In this document: positions 49,501 through 59,143 of the stretch, one piece after another
Layout of the letters: each line of letters opens with the position of its first letter
Position numbering within the stretch: position 1 is the stretch's first letter
Assembly: GCA_950022655.1 (NCBI GenBank)
Contig: OX465580.1
Coordinates: 97,792,797-97,856,796, forward strand
Length of the DNA: 64,000 nt
Source: Alentia gelatinosa
Taxonomy: Eukaryota; Annelida; Polychaeta; Phyllodocida; Polynoidae
Direction of reading: 5' to 3'
The notes under the pieces: model-generated
The model's database searches: none
The model's input: only the letters and a program-made list of their open reading frames with translations
What the model was told of the DNA's origin: nothing
Made by a program: the position numbers and the translations under genes

Positions 49501-49823
49501 TTGAGTGATAAAGAAGGTTCTTACATGGTTTATCCAAACGATACATAAATTCGTATAAACTATACAATAGATCACTAGAAAAGCAGCGGTCTACCATTTA
49601 CTTGGGCGATAATATAGGAAGTACACGTACAATAACAATGACATGTGCTGCGAGAAGGCAGAAGAGAATGGTGTTAGATAAAGTTATCAGGGACTAATTA
49701 TTCATATAAACATACTATCTCATCCCCTGACCCTTCCGTGTGTATAGAGTCTTCTGATTTCACAGCTGAGAGTCTGGTTTTCTTTATAGTAGGCGTTCCA
49801 GTGTTGTCTTCGCTGTCCGACAT
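34587..49823 (-). CDS. EED: EED, Polycomb repressive complex 2 WD40 subunit
   Basis: Eleven exons (minus): 49,823-49,716; 49,140-48,988; 48,546-48,454; 47,712-47,647; 47,096-46,971; 45,934-45,853; 45,527-45,436; 44,035-43,796; 42,632-42,474; 41,033-40,960; 34,713-34,587. All borders are GT/AG and all phases match, giving 439 residues (human EED has 441). EED is the PRC2 subunit whose WD40 propeller binds H3K27me3 and stimulates EZH2. Residues 1-80 are acidic then Gly/Arg/Lys-rich; the propeller fills the rest ([75 protein letters not shown]). The aromatic cage is conserved: F99, Y146, W362 and Y363, matching human F97, Y148, W364 and Y365. The last intron is 6.2 kb, so the final exon (41 residues) is isolated and easily missed by gene predictors. 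It is divergent from the SDR gene. Confidence 0.97.
35811..36453. mobile_element. piggyBac-like MITE interrupted by another MITE
   Basis: Outer element of the CCCTTTAAGG family: left end CCCTTTA, right part AGGGCGGCC, continuing to a right end GGCCTTAAATGG at 36,453, with GATGCC/GGCAT palindromes near 36,389-36,440. It is split at 35,817 by the palindromic element 35,818-36,132. Removing that element and one TTA rebuilds CCCTTTAAGGGCGG. Confidence 0.65.
35818..36132. mobile_element. Palindromic MITE with TTA target duplication
   Basis: 315-bp element with inverted ends TGCCCCAGTCACACTGGCGT and its complement, flanked on both sides by TTA, the PIF/Harbinger-type target. The interior is a dense series of ACGT/ACGC/AACG words at roughly 8-14 bp spacing. 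A left-end fragment of the same family is at 39,402-39,428 and a weaker one near 14,654. Confidence 0.75.
36479..36560. mobile_element. MITE left end with GATGCC palindrome
   Basis: TTAACCCATTCACGGC followed by GATGCCATATGGCATC. Same design as the CCCTTTAAGG family but with a different end; the right end was not found. A related left end, CAACCCATGCGCGGC, is near 58,448. Confidence 0.45.
37660..38180 (-). pseudogene. LINE-derived RNase H fragment
   Basis: In the last intron of EED. Minus-strand fragments read LVYTDGSK (first catalytic motif of retroelement RNase H), then, after a frame change, [37 protein letters not shown], the typical downstream motifs (…SDS…, GHxGxxGNExAD with small changes). 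Frame changes and stops show it is dead. RNase H of this form belongs to non-LTR elements with a C-terminal RNase H domain (I/R1/Ingi-like); the exact clade is not decidable here. Confidence 0.7.
39402..39428 (+). mobile_element. Fragment of the palindromic TTA-MITE
   Basis: CCCCAGTCACACTGGCGTAA plus AAAACGG, identical to the left end of 35,818-36,132; nothing further matches. Confidence 0.7.
39563..39579. repeat. C17 homopolymer
   Basis: Uninterrupted C-run in the last EED intron. Similar long runs are at 43,641-43,658 (G18) and 50,498-50,516 (C19). Confidence 0.9.
40449..40475 (+). ncRNA. Hammerhead-like motif, copy 2 (degraded)
   Basis: CTGATGA followed by a short weak stem and GGAAAC on the plus strand, in the last intron of EED. 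Helix II pairing is poor. It may be an eroded Penelope-like element end, consistent with the GIY-YIG fragment 1.5 kb away. Confidence 0.25.
40690..40870 (+). repeat. Dispersed repeat family R1, copy A
   Basis: Matches 43,265-43,450 through ACAGGGAAGTCAGG, GGCTTTTA, ATGTCTCTGTGTATTACAAAG and CTGACATCCCTG-type words. Located in the last EED intron. Confidence 0.6.
41925..42390 (-). pseudogene. Penelope-like GIY-YIG endonuclease fragment
   Basis: In EED intron 9 (between exons 9 and 10). The minus strand reads [30 protein letters not shown], then after one frame change [15 protein letters not shown]...[17 protein letters not shown]. The CxxCxxQYVGQT core, the RF..HF block and the C-terminal W-I-x-x-L...P-x-GLN match the GIY-YIG domain of Penelope-like retroelements. 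The reverse transcriptase is absent and one frameshift is present. Confidence 0.75.
43060..43460 (+). repeat. Dispersed repeat family R1, copy B (longest)
   Basis: Its first part matches 33,185-33,500 and its second part matches 40,690-40,870, so this copy shows the order of the family. It lies in EED intron 8. No terminal repeats or coding capacity. Confidence 0.6.
43641..43658. repeat. G18 homopolymer
   Basis: Uninterrupted G-run in EED intron 8. Confidence 0.9.
46394..46590. mobile_element. Hairpin MITE with internal direct repeat
   Basis: Arms GGCGTAAATTTAATCTTG and CAAGATTAAATTAACGCC at the two ends, continuing inward with GGTTTTCTC / GAGAAAACC. Near the right arm two 31-bp tandem units share ATGATGTCTCCCCAAATAA and CTCRCAGAGAA. 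It lies in the EED intron between exons 5 and 6. Confidence 0.75.
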
Positions 49824-49938
49824 TTTTGAATCCCGCTCTTTCATCCTGAACTTCTGCCCGCCTCCAAGCGGTCTCATAACAAACTAACGGTCCGTGCAAT
49901 ACAGTCACTCCCATCTATCGTCAGGCAAAAAAATCAAA
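49824..49938. promoter_or_regulatory. Bidirectional promoter region, EED / SDR
   Basis: Only 115 bp separate the two divergent start codons. The stretch must contain both 5' UTRs and core promoters unless one gene has an upstream non-coding exon. No TATA box is evident; a CCGCCTCC-like element is near the EED side. Confidence 0.6.
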
Positions 49939-52900
49939 ATGTTATTCCCCACTGATGTCGGTCTCTGGGACATACTCGATCAAAAACAGGTTCTAGGTGT
50001 TCTTGTCTCAACGTTGCTTGTTCTCCTGACAACTATATACATTGTTTACAAGTAAGTGATCAATTATACGACATTCAGGTTTGGAATTGATAGCTTATTC
50101 CCCCTGTGCGTTCTGTGGTATTTTGTCGAAGTTGGATATACCGCTATTATCGCTCACCACGGGCGCATCAAAACAAAACCCATCCAAACAAACTCAAACT
50201 GTTTCACGTTTTGTAATACTACAGCACCAGTCCGACTAAACAAACTAGACACTCTATATTTTTTTGAAAATTAAAAAGATCGTGTTTTGTCTGTACAGCC
50301 TACAGGTGATATTTTATTGCTGTATATTTAAAGTGTCATGCAGAATACAAGAGAACTGAGCCTGCAAGAGAACTGAGCCAGAGGTGTGATTGCGAACTGA
50401 GCCTTCAGTTGGCCAAATACTTTTGGGGAAATGGGGAAATTTCGAAAATACTTTTAGGGAAATGTGCTATTACTTTTGGGGAAATTGGGAAATCGGACCC
50501 CCCCCCCCCCCCCCCCGTGGGACCCTCTTTAATATTAGCTATTCAATAGATATTATGAGTATTTTGGGGTATTTTGTTAATTCTGATTGTTAATTCTGAA
50601 GGCAAATTTTGATAAATAGAAATACTTGACAATTTCATATGGTTCAGTTTGTATAATTAACCATCGAAATGTGTGTGTATATATCTCCTATACCGAGATT
50701 AGGTATGTGTATCTGCAAGAAAATGTAGAGAAACTCATTCTGACAGGAGTTTGTTTGGGAAACCTCGTTTTGGATTATGAATAGATGTAAATAATGGCGG
50801 ACTGCTGAAGGCAGGAGGAGATCGATTCACAGAGTAAAACAAGTTGATCTGGATTGTTGTAGGGGTGGCACAACATATAGAATGTGGTATTGGGTACATA
50901 CAGTATAAGTACATATTTTGTGTCTACCGTCCAGCAGGACGATATTACAAGCCAAAATATGTTTATTCACCTGGAAAACCAAAACCCCAGAAATCTCCTA
51001 TGCAGTGGTGTCCGACCCTAATACTAGTGTATAGCGTCAGACTCGTCTGACTACTCGGGTCATTCGCGCCTACTCCCGTTACGTGCCCGGTGTCTGCGGC
51101 CCGTCTTCCCGGCAATCAAAGGGTCACGGCGACTAGCACCTCGGGTCACGATGACCACAATTTTGCGCGAAAAACCGGGTCATGGCGGAAAAGGGTCAGG
51201 ACGACCATTAACCAAGGTTTACATCACAAATACAAAAAGCATCAATACACATTACTATTCAGTACTATGCCCCAGAGAAATGGTCATAGATTTAAACAGT
51301 TTCTGCACCTACTGATGCACTGGTTATATAAAGGGGTATAGACTAGAAAAATGATTTCTTAATTAAAATGCAGATTTTGAAAAATTGACCCATATGACCC
51401 TTACATTGCAAGATCTACCAATTGGTAGAAATTTATTGATGATGAAATGATTAAAAAAGATATGTGTTTTTGTCTTATTCAAATTCACAAATAAGAACCC
51501 CCTTTCTATTCTCTGAGAAAGGCATTATGTTATTATAATTGATAAATGCATGGGTTGTGATAATTGGTTGTTCCTATTTATTATTGAAATATGTTGGAGG
51601 TAGTACCACTAACCAAAGAATACCCAAGGTTTGTCTTCTGTTTCCCAATCTTTATTAGTGTTACAATCTGTGTTACATTCAAGGTTTCAGTTTATTGATC
51701 TGGTATTGTCCTACTAGTTTCGGCTCTTACATGAGCCTTCCTCAGGGACTAGATTGTTAATGATGGTTATGCCTGAAATATTCAATTCCGATTATTTATT
51801 CAAAACATCTACTCATTGCTGATTGCTTATGACAGCCACCCGCTAGGCCTACAGCAGTCATTTGTTGCCGGTTCGCCCGCGTAGCAAACTAACTATCTCT
51901 TTTGGGTTTATAAAATTTTAGACGCCTTGAGCCCAGACCAATTTGAGTTCTGGTTGCCTGAGCCTTTCTGTAAACGCCTTGAACCCACCTTTTTTTGTCA
52001 CTCCTTGAGCCTCTAGGTGTAATTTTTTTTTGCAAAAGTGCACTTTAAGTGGTTTATATTCGTATATATAGTATGAATTCTATTATCGCACACATTTCCA
52101 CCGCTGCACAGTGAACACACTAACTCATATCCCAGGGGAAGATCGATTTGGAGACACCAAACAAAAAGAAAGACGTAAGAAATTATCACATCTCATATTG
52201 TTTAGATCATTTCTGTTTGTCACCCTCTCAGTGAACGAGACGAGTTCTATTGTCAAATAACCAGCTTATTGGTATTTCCATGACAGTGATTTACCACGGA
52301 CTTGGATCTACATACTATGTAGATATACATTTTATGGAAAAAAACGAACATTTTCGAAAATAGCTGGAAGGTCAAGGCGTCCACAGATAGGGCCAAAGGT
52401 AAAAGGCTAAAGTTGTCCAATTCCCACACACAATGTATTTTCAAAACATATTCTGAGTTAGAATAAAGAGTGTGTTGCACCGGGCAGGCGATATGGCACG
52501 AAAACAGTCCCACGTGGGCGCCACTTCAGGCCCATATGGCAGTCGTAGGGCACCGGTTATAGCTCAAGTATAGAGGCCGACACAGTGGAGCAGGTATACA
52601 CCCACCGGTGGTGGGCATATATTGGGTAACAGGCGAAACCTAACGGTTTCCAGTTGGTGACCGCCGGCGGTGACCGGACTGGTAGGTTTGAACACTATAA
52701 ACATGCTTTGCACACTTCCGGCGGTACGGTATCGCATATCACCGGCCGGGTGGAACACGCCCTTTAGGTAAGGAGAGCGACACATTACATCCTGTCTCTG
52801 CATAGATAATACATTTTATTCACAATATAGACTGATCTTTATAGATATGAACTGAGGTATGTGTACTGGGTTCTCTGATGATATATGTATGTGTTTTTAC

Positions 52901-55900
52901 CTACAGGAGGCTGGTGATTTCCACTGTTCTGTGTCCTTGTGAAGGTCGCATTGATGGGAAAACTGCCATAGTCACAGGAGCAAATTCCGGGATTGGCAAG
53001 GAGGTGGCAAAGGAACTCGCAAAACGAGGTATTCATACTAATTTATTAGACCGTTTTCTTTTTATGTAAAATAGATATCAATCGGTCTATCAAATAGTGA
53101 AGTAGTCTAAACGGCACAAAACCAGACTCGTTTCAATGCTTCATCAAATAACTTCCATATCAGTTACTGAAAGAAAATCAGTCATTATGAAACAATGATA
53201 ATGTAAAAGTTAGTAAGTAAATCTTAATATACAATAATATAGGGCAGATACATTTACAATTACAGTTTGACTCTTATTATCCATTGATTACAAAGTCCTC
53301 GTTAAAAATGTATGGGGCCACAGTAAATCACTACCCATTGATTCTATATAGTCAGCAACCATAACCATTGATTACAGATTTGAAACACATTGAATTAGGG
53401 CCGTCAAAGCCATTGGTAATGGGAAAATACACTCCCAAACATATAGTGCAAGTGTACTTCTACGCGTCAACTTCTCGTGGTTTACAGCCGCCTGACCAAA
53501 AGACTATATAACACATGTCCTTGCTTGCAGTACTACATCGTATACTGCTCTAATATCTTACGAAATTCCCTCAAAGACTTTTACCTTCCGATGGCTAAAT
53601 ATTGCATTTGGAAATCTCCCTAGACTTGACCTGAAAGAGTATGCATTTCCTCAAAGACTTTGCTAAAGTTTACAACACTGGTGGGGCGTGATAAAAATGA
53701 TATGTAGATGTAAAGATTTACATCTTATTAAACAAATTTACCAGTCCTAGGTTGAAAATGTAGGTGATGTCCGAAATATTGGATGCCCAGACTGAAGGTA
53801 AGAAAAATAAATTCGACGTGATTAGAACAGTATGGTATGACCATATTGAACTGGATTAAAAGAATCCCACATACTTGACACAGTGTGTCGGTGAAGTTGC
53901 GACAGAGACACAGAGACTTTGTCAGATTGCATTGAGGACCGGTGAGTTGTAGATGTAACAACGAAAAATATCTCTCACTCCCGTTTCTTCCAGGAGCTCG
54001 AGTGCTGCTCGCATGTCGAAACATCAAAAGTGCCAATGATGTGGCTGCAGAAATACGCGAAGAAACAGGCAACAAAGAGATCTATGTCAAACAAATAGAT
54101 TTGACCTCCATGAAGTCCATCAAAGACTTTGTGCAATATATCGAAGAGAGTAAGTGTCTATCTTAAAACTGGATGAGTTTTAATCTTGGCCAACGTATGC
54201 CACGACTGGAGTTTGGCATCGTGACTTCATGAGGCGAAGCCAAGTGAGGTCCAGAGCCAAAACTCCATGAGTGGCATGCAGTGGCCATGATTAAAACGAA
54301 TCAGGTTTTGATTTTACCCTACCCTGTTTCCTCAATTTTGGAATATTATGTGATAACAATTCTGTATGCCACTAGTGACATATAAAACTTTTTTTTTTTT
54401 TTGACATATAAAACTCTGTATGCCAGTCAGCGTGGCATACAGAAACTCAATGTTCAGCCTATGGGATTTTATATTAGGGGTAGGATAAAACATGAAAATT
54501 CACCATAAGTAATCTGCATGGAAGAAATTATAGACGATAATCGATTTTAGTCAAGTATGTTCACGCACGTCAGTAGTTAATCATCTGCAGATTAATCGAG
54601 TGGGCGTGATATATTAAAACATCGTGTGTAAACTGCATTGTTATCAGTCAACACCGTTAGTTATTTTTTTCACTGAATACCCACTGTATTGGTTGTTCAG
54701 TATAGACATTGTGTTTTTCAGGTAACTGTAAGAAAGAAATACTTTTATACCACGCCTTACTTTACCTGCTGTTTCTGACATTCAGTGTCAAGTAAATTAG
54801 GAGCAACATGTAACTACGGAACTACGAAAAGAGAGAGAAACATAAAGGGGGGGAAGTATGTATTAAAACTCAAAAGTAAAGTAGAACCTAGCTCAATAAG
54901 TGATGTATTTGACTGTCTATACTTTTTGTTTAAATGATTTCGTTTTATTCAACGTACAGACGATATAAGCGTGGACATTCTCATCAATAATGCAGGAGTC
55001 AGTACGAGTACTTTTATCAAAACAGAAGATGGATTCGAAAATACGTTTGCAGTGAATTATCTAGGTAAGTTTGTAATCAATGGAAAAGCAAACTTGCTTC
55101 ATTCCAAGTGACACTATTCTTTCTGGATTTACATAAACCAACAGGTGTCTTTAGGCACGTACGTATTTCTACATAGAATTTCCATATATTAGGCGCCTGG
55201 CAGAGTTGAGTATAGACGGTACCTGAGAGACGCTAATTGACCTTGCAGAAGCAAGAGACTGCACTTCATACCACTCCCTGTCTCTCTCTGTACAGGGCCG
55301 TTCTTACTGACCAACTTGCTCTTGGGAGTGCTGGTGAAGGTCGACAGTGCGCGTGTTGTCAATGTGGCGGCACACACACACGTCTTCGGCCGTATCAACT
55401 TCTCCGACCTTATGCACGAGCAGAACTACAGCGCGTTCAAGGCTTACTGTCAGAGTAAACTGGCCCTTATCAGCTTCACCCGTGAGCTGGCCCTGCGACT
55501 CGAAGGTACGTGCAACATATAGTCGTTAGTCGTTTGTCTCTCTGTTGAGTTATGCTAAATTCCAAACTTTGACCCCATTACTTTCCCTCATATACGTAAC
55601 TATGGGTTAGTATGTGTTTTGACCAAGCCATGCATAGGACAGTGCCCGGCCGAGCCACAGTGGCACGCAACCACCAAGAGGCTGCCGATAGACAGCCTAA
55701 AGTGGCATTCACACGATGGGATTCATGTCCCTCACAGGGGGTTTGTCTGAGACAAATCCTGCTGAGATTCTGTACTCGGACACAATCTCTTCTTTAAATT
55801 TGTAGGGTTTCATTTCCTTGACACATGTGTTTCCCCTGTAATTGTTGGCGATATTTACCGCTAAAAAGGAACAGAATTTCATGAGATTTTGAACCCTGTG

Positions 55901-58900
55901 ATGTATATGAATCTTATCCTACCCCTAATAAAAAAAACTCCATAGGCTTAACATTGGGTCACTGTATTCGGTCTGGAGTTCAGAAAAATGAAAAATATCG
56001 CTCTAGTGGGATACACATGACAAATGACGTCATTTGTTAATGTAGAAGTAATTTAGATGGGCGGGGTAAGATAAATTCTAAACCAAACTCTAGTTAGTCG
56101 TGTTATTGTTCATCGCACTTCGGCAAGATCGCGTATCTTGCCGTCGTGCAATAAACAACACCACGACTAACTCTTGTTTTGTTTCTCCATAATACCGTGT
56201 TAATTCCACGTAAAGGAGGGAGTCTACTGATCTATACACACATCCCGCAGTTCTGAGAATGCTTTGACACTGTCCAGTATTTTTTCACTCTAGACCTATT
56301 TCCAATATATTTTTTCTAGCTATGACTTGCATCCCTGATCCACCCATGGTCCATACACATGACTTTATTGCAGACACTGACGTAAAGACATACAGTGTCC
56401 ACCCGGGTATGACATACACCAAACTACGCCACCGCAGTAACTTCTTCAAGAGGCTCATACTGCCCTATTTCTGCCGCTCGCCGAGAGAGGGCGCTCAAAC
56501 CATCGTTTACTGCGCGGTTGCTCACGACGTGGCAGAGGAAAGCGGCTGGTATTACAGGTAAGTGTCGCTGTATTCACTTACATGGATATCCAGAATAATA
56601 AACTTACTAAAAAAAAAAAATGTATTAAGCGAACTTTATTTCACCCCAGTATTTTTCTCCATAACATTAGGAACTCGTACTCCACGACCATGAAGTTCGT
56701 GTATCCAATACTCAATGGCCAATTGGGTGATTCATTTTATCAATAAATAATGTATACGGGGTGAGATAAAATCAGAAACCCACTCGATGAAAATAACTTG
56801 GTCTGCACTCCACCTCGTTTGACCGCAGAGTAATTTACTCAGCTTCGCTTCCTGAATTACTCTGCAGTCAAACGAGGTGGAGTACGGACCAAGTTTTTTT
56901 TCGTTGAGTGGGTTTCCTTCTAAGTATACATGCTGGATTTCCCCTAAGATGAGTATATGTGCATCTTATTTGTAATGTCAGTGGGGCCAGGCAATGGAAA
57001 CCAGTTGTATCAATAGCAGCTGATGCCACGGCCTCTTTGTTGACAACTTGTGTACAACGAACCGCACATAGACCTACTTTGTAAATCTAACCGTCAATAA
57101 AGAAATTTTTGGAAAAAAAAGTAGAGTAGAACCTCGCCGACCTCGCAGCATCCTTTTCGAGCCAAAGTGGTCCCAGTTGCAAGGTGGACTGCTTTTGAAA
57201 AGGGTACAATGAATTCTAAAAAAAGAGAATTCCGTTCCGAGCAAATTGGTCCATGATGTGGAGAGGTACGCTTAAACTTAAGGGATGCCCTGCTACTGGA
57301 GTCTCCTGGCACTTTTATTTTGCATGATATTTGGTGATGTCATACACCCAATTCCAACGTCAGAGATAGTATTATAGAAGAAACTATGAAAGTTTTTGAA
57401 TCGCATTATAATTCACAAGGCGAAGCCACATGAATTATGTAGCGATTCAAACGACATGGGATTGAACTCTGACCCGAAACTTGAATAAGTTTCTGGATTT
57501 ATCTCACCCTTTACATTGTCTAATGGGCTAACCTTGGTGACATTATCCCCCGTTGAGTATTTTGTCTAAAAACCCAATAAGCATTGGAAACGAGTTCCTA
57601 ATTTTAAGTCTATGAGGAAAGTATACAGCATTACTATATACCCATGCCGTATATATACTGTAAATACGCACCATTTCGGCGTATGACGTAAAAATACTAT
57701 ACAGACCAGTAGTCCGTGCACCAAAATACGGACTACCTACCCATATACATTTATTAAAATTTTGGTTATTAAGCAAAATGAAATTGATTTTTTTTTTAAA
57801 TTTCGGGTATATAGTAAATGTATAACGTCCAACCATGCTTGTGCAAGTCACAGAACTCGATGCTAATTTATGGTTTGTACGGAACTCAGCATAAACGCCT
57901 CGGTCCGGATAAACCGTAAATTAGCATCTCGTTCTGTGACTTGTACACCATGGTCACCCGCTAGGTGGCTTGTAGTCCACCATTGAGACTCATAATCCAC
58001 CTTGTAGTGCTAATTCAAACTTTACGTAATCGTTGGATTTATTAATACATAGCCTTTAGCGTGTATTCGGAATTTTGAAATATTTCAAATGCATAGGTCG
58101 ATAATTAATTGTTCCCATGTTCCCCTTTACGCCACGAATATCGCCTGTGTTGCTGACAACGCGTAAAATCACCATCACTCATTCACCGCTCAGATTGTCT
58201 GTATTGAAAATGCCCAAGTTTTCACTGTTGACATTCTCTGTTTATGTTGAGAGACGTGTGATCAGCCTGAGCTCGTCCTATCTGTCTCTACTGAGTCTTC
58301 AACTGGTGTATCTAGTTCTATCCTATTTTGAGTCTAAATCTCTTTGGCAGCCTTGGCAGTCAATATTTTTTTAATCCCTTAAGATATGCCAACATTCCCA
58401 CATCCCCATGGGGAAGAAGAAGGGAGGATATATCACTTTGGAATTCAACCCATGCGCGGCGGGAGACGCCAAAAGACAAAACCACGCTGGGGCGGGAGAT
58501 GCCAAAAGGCATCCTTTTCTTAAATTTGCAAAATTTCGCTTTTAAAAAAAAATAAAACGGGGACTATTGTATATATAACCATGAAATTTTCGCAGAATAT
58601 AGATGCAAAACCTAGGTAAAGATTTTAGATGAAAAATATAATGAGTTTCATGATTGCATATTCTACCACGTCCTAAAGTCATAGACTTATTACAACTGGC
58701 CTGGGACGTCCCGCCTCCTGGCGGTATGAATTAGCACTGGTACCCGCCGATAGCAACCATACTATTCTCACAGGTCCCCTCCCATAAAGGGTTAAACAAT
58801 TGTTATTCTCACATTTTCGGTTTACCCCCAGCAACTGTGACGTGTCCACGCCCATCTACGAGGCCTACGACGAGGACGTGGGCCACCGACTGTGGGAGGC

Positions 58901-58943
58901 GAGCGCCGGCCTCGTCCACCTCGACAAGTCCACGTGTCTGTGA
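49939..58943 (+). CDS. RDH11-14-like short-chain dehydrogenase/reductase
   Basis: Seven exons: 49,939-50,051; 52,907-53,028; 53,994-54,149; 54,960-55,064; 55,296-55,505; 56,374-56,557; 58,832-58,943. All borders and phases agree, giving 333 residues, the usual size for the family. An N-terminal membrane anchor (about 18-37) is followed by a Rossmann fold with TGANSGIG at 61-68 (NADP/NAD binding), NNAG at 140-143 and the catalytic pair Y216/K220 in AYCQSK, then VHPGM and a C-terminal tail. Relatives reduce or oxidise retinoids and other lipid aldehydes at endoplasmic reticulum or mitochondrial membranes. Odd point: the family reads VNVSS, 25 residues before Tyr, but here it is VNVAA (A190, A191), so the active-site serine is missing. 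The exon sequence is otherwise clean. An AATAAA follows 190 bp after the stop. It could be a divergent paralogue with altered or no enzymatic activity. Confidence 0.92.
50396..50516. repeat. GGGGAAAT repeats and C19 run
   Basis: Several copies of TTTTGGGGAAAT and GGGAAATTTCG-type words lead into an uninterrupted run of 19 C. Resembles the module at 14,380-14,565. SDR intron 1. Confidence 0.6.
51057..51198 (+). promoter_or_regulatory. Cluster of five GGGTCA hexamers
   Basis: GGGTCA at 51,057, 51,121, 51,143, 51,177 and 51,193 inside a CpG-rich island in intron 1 of the SDR gene. PuGGTCA is the nuclear-receptor half-site. Spacing is irregular and the hexamers are embedded in a GGGTCAYGRYGAC-like word, so a decayed repeat is an equally good explanation. 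Confidence 0.3.
51708..51749 (-). ncRNA. Hammerhead-like motif, copy 3 (best)
   Basis: On the minus strand: GTCC, C, TGAGGA core, A, GGCTC-ATGTAA-GAGCC (5-bp stem II), GAAAC, TA, GTA, GGAC. GTCC and GGAC can form helix I, AC/GT a very short helix III, and cleavage would fall after GTA. The layout resembles the minimal type I hammerheads reported from Penelope-like elements, except for one extra A before stem II. Activity is not shown. Confidence 0.4.
54176..54297. mobile_element. Hairpin MITE in SDR intron 3
   Basis: Arms GTTTTAATCTTGGCCAACG...GGCATC and GCCAAAACTCCATGAGTGGC...GGCCATGATTAAAAC pair over about 45 bp. The loop contains GAGGCGAAGCCAAGTGAGG. A GGCGAAGCCA loop also occurs in the hairpin at about 57,390-57,450. 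Confidence 0.65.
54365..54490 (+). repeat. Left arm of a 1.4-kb-spaced inverted repeat
   Basis: Best matched part 54,448-54,490 (CAATGTTCAGCCTATGGG, then TTAGGGGTAGGATAAAA). Complementary to 55,913-56,030 on the other side of SDR exons 4 and 5. Confidence 0.7.
55913..56030 (-). repeat. Right arm of the inverted repeat
   Basis: TTATCCTACCCCTAATAAA then CTCCATAGGCTTAACATTG, complementary to 54,448-54,490; weaker pairing continues outward to about 54,365 / 56,030. Confidence 0.7.
56081..56182. mobile_element. Near-perfect 100-bp hairpin
   Basis: Arms pair from AACCAAACTCTAGTTAGTCG to the complementary CGACTAACTCTTGTTTTG, closing on CGGCAAGAT-CGCGT-ATCTTGCCG. Palindromic MITE in SDR intron 5. 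Confidence 0.7.
56759..57509. mobile_element. Element with GGGTGAGATAAA ends
   Basis: The left end GGGTGAGATAAAATC then AGAAACC, and the right end (complement) GGGTGAGATAAATCC then AGAAAC, bound a 751-bp segment in the last SDR intron. Inside its left end lies a hairpin (about 56,783-56,925) with arms TCCACCTCGTTTGACC.../...GTCAAACGAGGTGGA, the same family as 4866-5011. A second small hairpin with a GGCGAAGCC loop is at about 57,390-57,450. Confidence 0.65.
57630..57959. mobile_element. Compound MITE (TTTACTATATACCC family), copy 2
   Basis: Inner element 57,630-57,819 with ATTACTATATACCC / GGGTATATAGTAAA ends. Directly adjacent, 57,823-57,959 is a long hairpin: AACGTCCAACCATGCTTG...CACAGAACTCGATGCTAATTTA pairs with TAAATTAGCATCTCGTTCTGTG...ACCATGGT. 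This copy shows the second module most completely. Confidence 0.75.
58448..58796. mobile_element. Possible piggyBac-like MITE, diverged
   Basis: A left-end-like CAACCCATGCGCGGCGGGAG with GATGCC/GGCATC words, and a right-end-like CATAAAGGGTTAAA at 58,796, just before the last SDR exon. The ends match each other poorly. Confidence 0.35.
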
Positions 58944-59133
58944 CGCCAGATGTCGCGCGGGGGGTGGGCCGCCAGAGGGCGCCACCGGGAGGCGGCGTCT
59001 CGCGAGGCGGCGCCGTGGGAACACCCGTTCTCGCCCACCTCCGCCCGGGGCCTGGTGTGGGAACACCCATACGGCCACGACCACAACCCCAGTTCCTTCA
59101 TTACGTGCCTGTTCGGCAGTGGTGTTGTACCGT

Positions 59134-59139
59134 AATAAA
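59134..59139 (+). terminator. Candidate poly(A) signal of the SDR gene
   Basis: AATAAA about 190 bp after the stop codon. The 3' UTR in between (58,944-59,110) is strikingly GC- and CpG-rich compared with the surroundings. Confidence 0.6.
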
Positions 59140-59143
59140 AACC

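Noticed and set aside
52503..52760. GC-rich segment with CCACCGGTGG and GACCGCCGGCGGT palindromes
   Set aside because: Might be a MITE, but I found no paired ends; mentioned only as an echo of the motifs at 7.8-9.5 kb.
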